64,000 nucleotides of DNA, from NCBI GenBank assembly GCA_934122085.1, contig CAKOVS010000005.1, positions 1 to 64,000 of the forward strand. Reading direction: 5' to 3'. Each line of letters starts with the position of its first letter. The stretch's first letter is position 1. The position numbers and the translations under genes were made by a program. Positions 1 through 7,379 of the stretch are shown here, piece after piece. The notes beneath the pieces were generated by a model that ran no database searches, was not told the origin of the DNA, and saw only the letters and a program-made list of their open reading frames with translations. The DNA comes from an uncultured Clostridia bacterium (GTDB lineage: Bacteria; Bacillota; Clostridia; TANB77; CAG-508).

Positions 1-49
1 TCATTAAGTAGATAACTTAATGATTTTAGTATTAAGAAGATATCTTAAT
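1..49. promoter_or_regulatory. Two adjacent palindromic operator-like sites
   Basis: Site 1 (1-23) has arms tcattaagt and acttaatga around the centre agata. Site 2 (31-49) has arms attaaga and tcttaat around the same centre agata. Shared core and centre spaced 28 bp apart look like a dimeric transcription-factor site. The protein that binds is not identifiable from the window. Confidence 0.5.
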
Positions 50-122
50 TCAAGCACTTTTAAGAGATTTTATAAGAACAAAAAAATAATGAAATTTATT
101 TTATTAAATTGTTTTGTTTCCA

Positions 123-151
123 TTGACATTACTTATTTTTATTGATAAAAT
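123..151 (+). promoter_or_regulatory. Sigma-A promoter for the pseudopilin-like gene
   Basis: TTGACA at 123-128 and TAAAAT at 146-151 are separated by 17 bp. It lies about 220 bp upstream of the gene start at 372, giving a long leader. A palindrome at 169-191 sits where a repressor would block early transcription. Confidence 0.65.
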
Positions 152-168
152 CTTCATTAGTAAATATA

Positions 169-191
169 TCATTAAGTTATCTACTTAATGA
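169..191. promoter_or_regulatory. Third palindromic operator-like site
   Basis: Arms tcattaagt and acttaatga flank the centre tatct. The whole 23-bp site is the exact reverse complement of the site at 1-23. It sits 18 bp downstream of the -10 element, a typical repressor position, so sites on both sides of the promoter could allow looping. Confidence 0.5.
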
Positions 192-198
192 CAAAAAT

Positions 199-240
199 AT
201 TATAATGCATATTGTATAAAATAAAAATATGCATTATAAT
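199..240. repeat. Perfect 14-bp inverted repeat in the leader
   Basis: Arms 199-212 and 227-240 are perfect reverse complements around a 14-nt loop. In RNA this would be a stable AU-rich hairpin in the leader of the pseudopilin-like gene. There is no following T-run, so it is not a standard terminator. Confidence 0.5.
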
Positions 241-371
241 TAAAATATAATACGCAATATGCAAAACAAAAATATTTGCAAAGAAATACAAAAGAGAAGG
301 AGGGAAAAGCAAAGTCAAAAGACTATAAAATAAAAAATAAGAAACACAAAGATAAAGGAGGATAAAAACAA

Positions 372-1532
372 ATGAACAATAGAAAAAAGGAAAAAGGAAT
401 AACATTAATAGCATTAGCAGTAACAATAATAGTAATGTTAATATTAGCAGGAGTAACAATAGCAGCATTAACAAGTGAAAATGGAATAATAAACCAAGCA
501 AATAAGGCAAAAGAAATGAACAAAGTAGCAAAAACAGAAGAAGAGGCAAGATTAGAATATTCAAATTTAATATTAGAAAAACAAATGGAAGGACATGGAG
601 AAGAAACAGAATTAAATGATGTAATAAGAAAATTAGAAGAAAATGGATATGATGTAGCAGAAAAAGATGAAAAAAACTATATAAAAATAGGAGAATATTA
701 TTATGAAATAAAATTAGAAAATGAACAAGTTAGTATATCCAGAGACAGAACAGAAGGAATAACAGGAGAAAATTTAAGAATAACAGCAAAAAAAATAGCA
801 CAAACAGCAGATAAAACAGGAATTTATGGAGAAAAAGTAGCCTATACATGTCCAAATACAACAGGAGTAAGTACATGGAGAATATTTTATGCAGATGAAG
901 GAAATATATATTTAATAGCAGATGATTATATAAATATAGATAATGTACCTAAAAAAGAAAAAATAGTAGATAATGATTCAAGTGGAAATCATTCAAAATT
1001 ATCAATGCAAAATGTGTTAAGTGATTATTCTAGAGGAGCAGCAACAATAGATAGTACATTTGCAACGAAATGGTTAAGTAGTTATTGGAAAAATAATTTA
1101 ACAAGTACAAATCCCAATATTAAGGCAGTAGCATATATGCTAGATGCAAATGCTTGGAACACTTTATACAGAGGAGAAAATGCAGAATATGCAATAGGAG
1201 GACCAACAATAGAAATGTTTGCGAAATCATGGAATGATACACATAGTGGAAACAAACAAATAGGATGTGAAGCAGAATCAAATTCAAATGGATATAGAGT
1301 AAAATTTGCAAATGGATCATATGATAATTGGATAAGCGTATTAGTACAAGATGAATACAATTCAATGTACATAAAATCAGACAATACAAAAGCTGATGGT
1401 ATGTGGATTGCTTCTCCATCTGCTAGTTATGATAGCTATTTGATGTTTACTACTCACGACAGCTATTTAGCAAATGATGGCTATGGCAAGGCACGGTATA
1501 GGATTTCGCCCAATTGTGTGTCTAAATTCTGA
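372..1532 (+). CDS. Pseudopilin-like surface protein, C-terminus frameshifted
   Basis: The N-terminus (residues about 8-31, GITLIALAVTIIVMLILAGV) is a classic class III signal and hydrophobic helix of type IV pilins/pseudopilins, cleaved by a prepilin peptidase before assembly or display. A charged helical stretch and a globular domain follow. The C-terminal part (WIASPSAS near residue 343) resembles the C-type-lectin-like/DUF6273-type tail common in clostridial pilin-like proteins, which normally ends YGFRPIVCLNSEV. Here frame 0 ends RYRISPNCVSKF, but removing one base near 1500 gives GFRPIVCLNSEV and a stop at 1573-1575. The last roughly 150 bp also use C/G-richer codons than the rest. No pilus assembly genes are nearby. 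The ATG at 372 has an excellent SD. Confidence 0.75.
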   Translation: MNNRKKEKGITLIALAVTIIVMLILAGVTIAALTSENGIINQANKAKEMNKVAKTEEEARLEYSNLILEKQMEGHGEETELNDVIRKLEENGYDVAEKDEKNYIKIGEYYYEIKLENEQVSISRDRTEGITGENLRITAKKIAQTADKTGIYGEKVAYTCPNTTGVSTWRIFYADEGNIYLIADDYINIDNVPKKEKIVDNDSSGNHSKLSMQNVLSDYSRGAATIDSTFATKWLSSYWKNNLTSTNPNIKAVAYMLDANAWNTLYRGENAEYAIGGPTIEMFAKSWNDTHSGNKQIGCEAESNSNGYRVKFANGSYDNWISVLVQDEYNSMYIKSDNTKADGMWIASPSASYDSYLMFTTHDSYLANDGYGKARYRISPNCVSKF

Positions 1533-1611
1533 GGTTAGATTGCAAAAAGTAAATGATGTATATGAAATAAGATAAAGTTGAGAAAATATAAAATGTTGGA
1601 CATTTAATAAA

Positions 1612-1641
1612 AATAGACTAAACCCGTGAATAATTAGTCTA
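1612..1641. terminator. Possible weak terminator hairpin after the pseudopilin gene
   Basis: An 8-bp stem (atagacta / tagtctat) closes a loop of about 13 nt, but only a poor T-tract follows. It could end the pseudopilin transcript before the rimP operon promoter at 1702. Confidence is low because the U-run is missing. Confidence 0.3.
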
Positions 1642-1701
1642 TCAAATTCAAAAGTGAACATTTATTAAAGTAAGTTTGACTAAAAAAATTTCTCAAAACC
1701 C

Positions 1702-1730
1702 TTGCATTATTTGGAAAAATAGGGTATAAT
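1702..1730 (+). promoter_or_regulatory. Sigma-A promoter of the rimP-nusA-infB operon
   Basis: TTGCAT at 1702-1707 and TATAAT at 1725-1730 are spaced by 17 bp, about 90 bp ahead of rimP. It is the only clear promoter before the tightly packed translation operon. Confidence 0.75.
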
Positions 1731-1754
1731 AATAAAGTACTAAAAAGAACGGAG

Positions 1755-1779
1755 AAGAGTAGGAACAGATCCTACTCTT
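1755..1779 (+). promoter_or_regulatory. Leader hairpin of the rimP-nusA operon
   Basis: A perfect 10-bp stem (1755-1764 with 1770-1779) closes a 5-nt loop, acaga. It starts about 18 nt after the likely transcription start and 40 nt before rimP. The T-run after it is short (ttta), so it could be a weak attenuator or RNA-stabilising hairpin. NusA autoregulates its operon by termination in other bacteria, which makes attenuation plausible. Confidence 0.45.
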
Positions 1780-1820
1780 TACTTGTACCAAAAGTTCATA
1801 AATAAAAAAAGGAGGAGCTT

Positions 1821-2276
1821 ATGGCAAAAATAGAAGAAAAAGTTGAGCAACTAGTAAAAGATCCAATCGAAAAATTAGGATATAGCTTATATGATGTAGA
1901 ATATGTAAAAGAAGGACCAGAATATTATTTAAGAATATATATAGATAAAGAATCTGGAATAGACTTAAATGATTGTGAAAAAGTAAGTAATGAGATAAAT
2001 GAAATATTAGATAAAGCAGATTACATAAAAGAACAATACTATTTAGAAGTATCATCACCAGGAATAGAAAGAAAATTAAGAAAAGATAAACACTTAGAGC
2101 AAAACATTTCAAAAAATGTAGAAATAAAATTATTTAAGAAAGATAACAATGGAAAAAAAGAATATACAGGAAAACTAAAAGCATTTAATCAAGAAGAAAT
2201 AATAATAGAAACAGATAAAGAAATTACAATAGAAAGAAAAAATATAGCACAAATAAAAACAATATATGAATGGTAA
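1821..2276 (+). CDS. rimP: Ribosome maturation factor RimP
   Basis: This 151-residue protein matches the usual RimP length and family pattern: an N-terminal domain with GYSLYDVEYVKEGPEYYLRIYID, the conserved YYLEVSSPGIERKLRK segment near residues 73-88, and a C-terminal SH3-like beta domain. RimP acts in the cytoplasm in late maturation of the 30S subunit. The ATG at 1821 follows an aaggaggag site. It is the first gene of the operon and nusA starts 27 bp after its stop, the standard order in Firmicutes. Confidence 0.95.
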   Translation: MAKIEEKVEQLVKDPIEKLGYSLYDVEYVKEGPEYYLRIYIDKESGIDLNDCEKVSNEINEILDKADYIKEQYYLEVSSPGIERKLRKDKHLEQNISKNVEIKLFKKDNNGKKEYTGKLKAFNQEEIIIETDKEITIERKNIAQIKTIYEW

Positions 2277-2303
2277 ATAAAAAGGAAAGGATGATAAAGA
2301 AAA

Positions 2304-3431
2304 ATGAAAGCAATAGATAATAAAGAATTAATAATAGCTTTAGAAGAATTAGAAAAGGAAAAAGGAATCAAAAAGGAGGAACTTTTAGAATCAATAAGAA
2401 CAGCATTAATCACAGCATATAAAAGAAATTTTGATGCATTAGAAAATGTTGATGTAAAAATGGATGAACAAACAGGAGCAACACATGTATATGCAATAAA
2501 AGAAGTAATGGAAAGAGCAAATGATGATGCATTAGAAATAAGTTTAGAAGATGCAAGAAAAATTAATAAAGAACTAAACTTAGGAGATAGTGTAGAAGTT
2601 GAAATTGTTCCAAGAGACTTTGGAAGAATTGCAGCACAAACAGCAAAACAAGTAATAATCCAAAAATTAAGAGAAACAGAAAGAAATATGATATTTAACG
2701 AATATAATGAAAGAAAAGGTGAAATAGTAACAGGATTAGTACAAAAAGCTGATAATCATATTGTAGTATTAGACTTAGGAAAACTAGAAGGAATAATGTT
2801 ATCAAAAGATCAAATACCAACAGAACACTATAAAGTAAATGACAAAATAAAAGCATATGTTGTAGATGTAGAAAGAGGAGAAAAAGGAGTACCACAAGCA
2901 ATAGTATCAAGAACACATCCAGACTTTGTAAGAAAACTATTAGAATTCGAAATACCAGAAATATATGAAGGATTAATTGAAATAAAAAGTGTTGCAAGAG
3001 ATCCAGGACAAAGATGTAAAGTTGCAGTATATTCACAAAATGAAAATATAGATCCAGTAGGATCATGTGTTGGTCAAAAAGGAATACGTATACAAAATGT
3101 AATAAATGAATTAAATGGTGAAAAAATAGATGTTATAGAATGGAATCCAGATCCAAGTACATTTTTAGCATCAGCATTATTACCTGCTCAAATAATGGCA
3201 GTAGATATAAAAGAAGAAGAAAAGTTTGCACAAGTAATAGTTCAAGATGATCAATTATCATTAGCAATAGGAAAAGCAGGTCAAAATGTAAGACTTGCAG
3301 CAAAATTAACTGGTTGGAAAATAGACATAAAAACAGAAACACAATTCAGAGAATTACTTGCTCAAAAAACAGAAGAACCAGAAAAAGAAGAGAGTGAATC
3401 AGAAGAAGTTCAAGAAAATGTAGAAGAATAA
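2304..3431 (+). CDS. nusA: Transcription termination/antitermination factor NusA
   Basis: NusA binds RNA polymerase and nascent RNA to modulate pausing, termination and antitermination. The 375-residue protein has the N-terminal RNAP-binding domain (residues 1-125), an S1 domain (about 133-200, starting GEIVTGLVQKAD) and two KH domains. The first KH domain carries DPVGSCVGQKGIRIQNV and the second LAIGKAGQNVRLAAKLTGW. It ends in a short acidic tail (E/S-rich) and lacks the C-terminal acidic repeats of proteobacteria, as usual for Firmicutes. It lies between rimP and ylxR in the translation operon. Confidence 0.97.
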   Translation: MKAIDNKELIIALEELEKEKGIKKEELLESIRTALITAYKRNFDALENVDVKMDEQTGATHVYAIKEVMERANDDALEISLEDARKINKELNLGDSVEVEIVPRDFGRIAAQTAKQVIIQKLRETERNMIFNEYNERKGEIVTGLVQKADNHIVVLDLGKLEGIMLSKDQIPTEHYKVNDKIKAYVVDVERGEKGVPQAIVSRTHPDFVRKLLEFEIPEIYEGLIEIKSVARDPGQRCKVAVYSQNENIDPVGSCVGQKGIRIQNVINELNGEKIDVIEWNPDPSTFLASALLPAQIMAVDIKEEEKFAQVIVQDDQLSLAIGKAGQNVRLAAKLTGWKIDIKTETQFRELLAQKTEEPEKEESESEEVQENVEE

Positions 3432-3449
3432 AATCTTAGGAGGATTAAA

Positions 3450-3731
3450 TTGACAAATTTACCACAAAGAAGTTGTGTTATATGTAGAGCACAGAAAAAT
3501 AAAAATGAGTTATTAAGAATAGTTAAAAATAAAGATAATATAGTAAAAGTAGATGAAAGAGGAAAAGAATCTGGAAGAGGAGCTTATATTTGCTATAATT
3601 TAGAGTGTTTAGAAAAAGCAAAGAAGAGTAAAAGGATTGAAAAAAGTTTAGAAATACCAATAAGTGAAGAAATATATTCTCAAATCGAAAATATTATAAA
3701 AAAACAAAGTGGGGGTGATGTTATTGGGTAA
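3450..3731 (+). CDS. ylxR: YlxR family RNA-binding protein (RnpM)
   Basis: A 93-residue YlxR/DUF448 protein: it opens with LPQRSCVICRAQKNKNELLRIV and has the conserved GRGAYICYNLECLEKAKK segment. YlxR (RnpM) is described as an RNA-binding modulator of RNase P in Bacillus. The start is TTG at 3450, preceded by ttaggagg; no in-frame ATG is better placed. Its 3' end overlaps the start of infB. In most Firmicutes the L7Ae-like gene ylxQ follows ylxR, but here infB follows directly. Confidence 0.92.
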   Translation: MTNLPQRSCVICRAQKNKNELLRIVKNKDNIVKVDERGKESGRGAYICYNLECLEKAKKSKRIEKSLEIPISEEIYSQIENIIKKQSGGDVIG

Positions 3732-6700
3732 AATAAAACTTTATGACATAGCTAAAGAATTTGATATGTCTAGTAAAGATATATTAGCAATAGCTGTAAA
3801 ATTAAATATAGATGCAAAAAGTCATTTAAGCTCAGTAAGTGATGAAGATGCAGAAAGAATAAGAAAAGAAGCAAAAAATACCAATAAAACAAAACAAAAT
3901 AATGTAAAAAAAGATAGTAAGAAAGTAGCAGATAACAAAGGAGCTACACCAGTAATAATAAGAAGAGAAGTAATTGTTGAAGATACAACAAAAAAATCGG
4001 CTGTACCAGAGAAAAAAGAAGAGAGAAAATCAAATAATGTTGGATTTGTAGAAAGAAAAAATAAAGATTTTAATATTGTTTATAGAAACAAACCATCTAA
4101 ACCAATGACATTTGACGAACTATTTGGAAAGAAGAAAGAAGATAAAAAAGAAGAAAAAGTAGAAGAGAAAAAGGTAGAAGAACAACCAAAAGTTCAAGAA
4201 CAGGTTAAAGAAAATTTGAAAATCGAAGAAAAAAAGGATGCTGAAATGAAAGTAGAAACAGAAATAAAAAATACAAAACAAGAACAGGCTAAAAAGCCAG
4301 AAGCTATTGAAGAAAAAGTAGAAAGAAAAGTTGAGAATAAAGAAGAAGTAAAAAGAGATAATAGAAACTTTGGAAATAATTCTTATAATAATAGAGAACA
4401 AGGCAATAGAAACTTTGGAAATAGAGATTTCAATAATAGAAATCAATATAATAATGATAATAGAAATAATGATAGATTTGCCAATAAAAACAGATTTAAT
4501 AATAATGATAGAAATCAAGACAGAAATAATAGAAACTTTGATAGAAATGGAAACAAACCATTTGATAGAAATAATAACAATGGTCAAAGACCACAATATG
4601 ATAAAAATAATAATGGTCAAAGGTTTGGAAACAGAAATAATAATCAAAATAATGGAAACAGATTTGATAATAGAAATCATCAAGGAAATAACAAATTTGA
4701 TAATAATAACAAATTTGGAAATAATGGTAATAGAAGATCAATGGATGAAAAAAGTATAGAGAAAAACATTAAAGATATTATGGCTGTTGAAACAATTGAA
4801 AAAGAGCCAGCTAGAGAATACAATAAAGCAATAGACAAACAAAAAGAAAATAATAGATTTAATGAAGTAAAAACAAATAAAAAATCAAGTAAATCTAGAA
4901 AAAATGGTCAAGATGGCGAAATTAATGAACATAAATTAAAAGGTTTAAAAAGAGCTGATAGCTTATCAAATATGTTTGAAGAATCTGATGGTGGAATGTT
5001 AGACTATTATGATTTAACAACACAAAGAGGTAAAAAAGGAAAGAAAAAACAAACAAAAGAATTAGAAGGAAGAAATAAACAAAAAATATTTAAACTAGAA
5101 GAAATCACTATTCCAGAAAATATAACAGTAAAAGATTTTGCAGCAGAATTAAAGAAAACAACAGCAGAAGTTATCAAAAAATTACTTGGATATGGTGTAA
5201 TGGCTACAATAAACAATGAAATAGATTTTGATACAGCATCATTAATAGCAGATGAATTTGGTGTAAAAGTAAATAAGAAGGAAACTATAACAGAAGAAGA
5301 TATCTTATTTGATGAGTCTGAAGATAAAGAAGAAGACTTAGTAACACGTCCACCAGTAGTTGTTGTAATGGGACACGTAGACCATGGAAAAACATCATTA
5401 TTAGATGCAGTTAAGAAGACAAATGTTATAGAAGGAGAAGCTGGAGGAATTACACAACATATAGGTGCATATAAAGTAAAAGTAAATGATAGAGAAATAA
5501 CATTTTTAGATACACCAGGTCATGAAGCATTTACAGCAATGAGAGCAAGAGGTGCACAAATAACAGATATAGCAATATTAGTAGTTGCTGCAAATGATGG
5601 TGTAATGCCACAAACAGTAGAAGCTATAAATCATGCTAAATCAGCAGGAATTCCAATAATTGTGGCAATAAACAAAATAGATTTACCAGATGCTAACATT
5701 GATAGAGTAAAACAAGAATTAATGGCATATGAATTAGTACCAGAAGAATGGGGTGGAGATACAATATATGTTCCAATCTCAGCAAAAAATCATACAAATA
5801 TTGATCAATTATTAGAAATGGTATTATTAGAAGCAGATGTCTTAGACTTAAAAGCAAATCCAAACAAACAAGCAAAAGGTGTTGTAATAGAAGCAAGACT
5901 TGATAAGAATAAAGGTGCAATTGCTTCAATGCTTGTACAAAGAGGAACACTTGATGTTGGAGATACAATTGTTGTAGGATCTTCAATTGGTAGAATAAGA
6001 AGTATGACAGATGAAAAAGGCAAAAAAGTAAAAAAAGCCGGACCATCTACACCAGTTGAAATAATGGGATTAACAGAAGTTCCACAAGCAGGAGATACAT
6101 TCTATGAAGTAAAAGACGAGAAAACAGCAAAACATTTAATTGAAAAGAGAAAACGTCAAGAAAGAGAAAATGCAATAAATGCTGGAACAAAAGTAACATT
6201 AGATAATTTATTTAGCCAAATGGAAGAAGGAAATTTAAAAGTATTAAACTTAATAGTTAAAGCAGATGTTCAAGGATCTGTTGAAGCAATAAAACAATCT
6301 ATGGAAAAATTATCAAATGAAGAAGTAAGAGTAAAAGTTATCCATGCAGCAGCAGGAGCTGTTACTGAAACAGATGTTACACTTGCAAAGGTATCTAATG
6401 CAATAATAATAGCATTTAATGTAAGACCAATGCCAACAGCAAAAGATATGGCAGAGAAAGAAGAAGTTGAAATAAAACAATATTCTATAATATATCAAGC
6501 AATAGATGATGTTCAAGCAGCAATGAAAGGAATGTTAGCACCAAAATATCAAGAAAAAGTTATAGGAAATGCTGAAATAAGACAAACATTTAAAATTTCA
6601 AATGTTGGTACAATTGGTGGAGCATATGTATTAGATGGAAAACTTGAAAGAAATGCAGGAGTAAGAGTATTAAGAGATAATGTTGTTATACATGAAGGAA

Positions 6701-6843
6701 AGCTTGCTTCACTTAAGAGATTTAAAGATGATGCAAAAGAAGTTTCTAAAGGATTTGAATGTGGTATTCAAATTGAGAAATTTAATGATATTAAAGAGGG
6801 AGACATTCTTGAAGCATACATTTTAGAAGAGATAAAAAGATAA
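3724..6843 (+). CDS. infB: Translation initiation factor IF-2
   Basis: IF-2 is the GTPase that brings initiator tRNA to the 30S subunit and promotes subunit joining. The N-terminal IF2_N motif (GKIKLYDIAKEFDMSSKD) is followed by a charged K/E-rich stretch, an unusual N/R/D/F-rich low-complexity block (bases about 4350-4735), a second IF2_N-type domain and the GTPase core. The core has G1 GHVDHGKT at 5371, G3 DTPGH at 5509 and G4 NKID at 5671. The C-terminal domains II-IV are intact. The frame is open from a GTG at 3709, but gggggtgat at 3711-3719 fits as SD for the TTG at 3724, which gives the expected MGKIKLYDIAKEF start. The TTG overlaps the ylxR stop by 8 bp, suggesting translational coupling. 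Confidence 0.96.
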   Translation: MGKIKLYDIAKEFDMSSKDILAIAVKLNIDAKSHLSSVSDEDAERIRKEAKNTNKTKQNNVKKDSKKVADNKGATPVIIRREVIVEDTTKKSAVPEKKEERKSNNVGFVERKNKDFNIVYRNKPSKPMTFDELFGKKKEDKKEEKVEEKKVEEQPKVQEQVKENLKIEEKKDAEMKVETEIKNTKQEQAKKPEAIEEKVERKVENKEEVKRDNRNFGNNSYNNREQGNRNFGNRDFNNRNQYNNDNRNNDRFANKNRFNNNDRNQDRNNRNFDRNGNKPFDRNNNNGQRPQYDKNNNGQRFGNRNNNQNNGNRFDNRNHQGNNKFDNNNKFGNNGNRRSMDEKSIEKNIKDIMAVETIEKEPAREYNKAIDKQKENNRFNEVKTNKKSSKSRKNGQDGEINEHKLKGLKRADSLSNMFEESDGGMLDYYDLTTQRGKKGKKKQTKELEGRNKQKIFKLEEITIPENITVKDFAAELKKTTAEVIKKLLGYGVMATINNEIDFDTASLIADEFGVKVNKKETITEEDILFDESEDKEEDLVTRPPVVVVMGHVDHGKTSLLDAVKKTNVIEGEAGGITQHIGAYKVKVNDREITFLDTPGHEAFTAMRARGAQITDIAILVVAANDGVMPQTVEAINHAKSAGIPIIVAINKIDLPDANIDRVKQELMAYELVPEEWGGDTIYVPISAKNHTNIDQLLEMVLLEADVLDLKANPNKQAKGVVIEARLDKNKGAIASMLVQRGTLDVGDTIVVGSSIGRIRSMTDEKGKKVKKAGPSTPVEIMGLTEVPQAGDTFYEVKDEKTAKHLIEKRKRQERENAINAGTKVTLDNLFSQMEEGNLKVLNLIVKADVQGSVEAIKQSMEKLSNEEVRVKVIHAAAGAVTETDVTLAKVSNAIIIAFNVRPMPTAKDMAEKEEVEIKQYSIIYQAIDDVQAAMKGMLAPKYQEKVIGNAEIRQTFKISNVGTIGGAYVLDGKLERNAGVRVLRDNVVIHEGKLASLKRFKDDAKEVSKGFECGIQIEKFNDIKEGDILEAYILEEIKR

Positions 6844-6881
6844 GATTTAAAAGTTAATATAACTTTTGAAAGGAGAGCAAA

Positions 6882-7238
6882 ATGCCAAAGAATAATAATA
6901 GACAAGGAAGAATTGACGAAGAATTTAGAAAAGAATTAAGTCAATTAATAAGCTTTGAACTAAAAGAACCTAGTGTTACTGGAATGGTTAGTGTAACAAA
7001 AGTTAAAGTAACACCAGATTTAAAATATGCTAAAGTTTCTGTAAGTATTTTAAATTCAAAAAATGTAAAAGAAACACTTGCAGGATTAAAAAAATCATCA
7101 GGATTTTTAAGATCAGAACTTGCAAAAAGAATTAATTTAAGAAATACTCCAGAATTAGTGTTTGAATTAGATGAATCACTAGAGTATGGAGCAAGAATTG
7201 ATAAAATTTTGAATGATTTGAAAAAAGATAATAAATAA
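6882..7238 (+). CDS. rbfA: 30S ribosome-binding factor RbfA
   Basis: The 118-residue protein has the RbfA KH-like fold signature: RIDEEFRKELSQLISFELKEP at the N-terminus, then VSVTKVKVTPDLKYAKVSVSI, and RTNPE-like RNTPELVFELDESLEYGARID at the C-terminus. It assists 16S rRNA 5'-end maturation and cold adaptation of the small subunit. The ATG at 6882 follows aaaggagag, and the gene is 38 bp from infB, completing the classic operon. A 120-bp foldback repeat separates it from nrnA. Confidence 0.95.
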   Translation: MPKNNNRQGRIDEEFRKELSQLISFELKEPSVTGMVSVTKVKVTPDLKYAKVSVSILNSKNVKETLAGLKKSSGFLRSELAKRINLRNTPELVFELDESLEYGARIDKILNDLKKDNK

Positions 7239-7240
7239 AA

Positions 7241-7363
7241 GTTGGAAAAGAATTAAATTTTTGCAAGGCAAATTTCATTTAAAAGGCAAGGGCGCATACG
7301 TGGTGTATGTAACCGCGTTTTAAATGAAATTTAACACAGCAAAAATTGTAATTATTTTCTAAC
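7241..7363 (+). repeat. Foldback structured repeat, family 1, copy A
   Basis: This element fills the rbfA-nrnA gap and folds almost end to end. Outer ends gttggaaaa / ttttctaac pair, then aatttttgc (7256-7264) with gcaaaaatt (7339-7347), then a perfect 15-bp stem (7270-7284 with 7318-7332), and an inner catac/gtatg hairpin. A near-identical reverse-complement copy is at 63563-63689. Between the copies one outer-stem pair changes T-A to G-C, and one inner pair changes C-G to T-G, so pairing is kept. It looks like a MITE-like or structured-RNA element. Confidence 0.8.
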
Positions 7364-7379
7364 AAAAGGAGAAAAGAAA

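Larger units (their letters stand above)
1..371. other. Non-coding upstream region with palindromes and a promoter
   Basis: No convincing gene is seen in these 371 bases. They hold two palindromes at 1-23 and 31-49, a sigma-A type promoter at 123-151, a third palindrome at 169-191 just downstream of that promoter, and a long inverted repeat at 199-240. A strong SD (aaaggagg, 354-361) then leads into the pseudopilin-like gene. The minus-strand reading frames here are low-complexity L/F/I-rich shadows of AT-rich DNA. Confidence 0.7.

Noticed and set aside
4120..4683. Long minus-strand frame of 187 codons opposite infB
   Set aside because: It is I/S/F-rich and arises from the AAT/GAA-rich low-complexity block of infB; no SD and no homologous features.
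4350..4740. Tandem DNA repeat or CRISPR-like array
   Set aside because: It is an in-frame N/R/D-rich coding stretch with irregular units and no spacer pattern.
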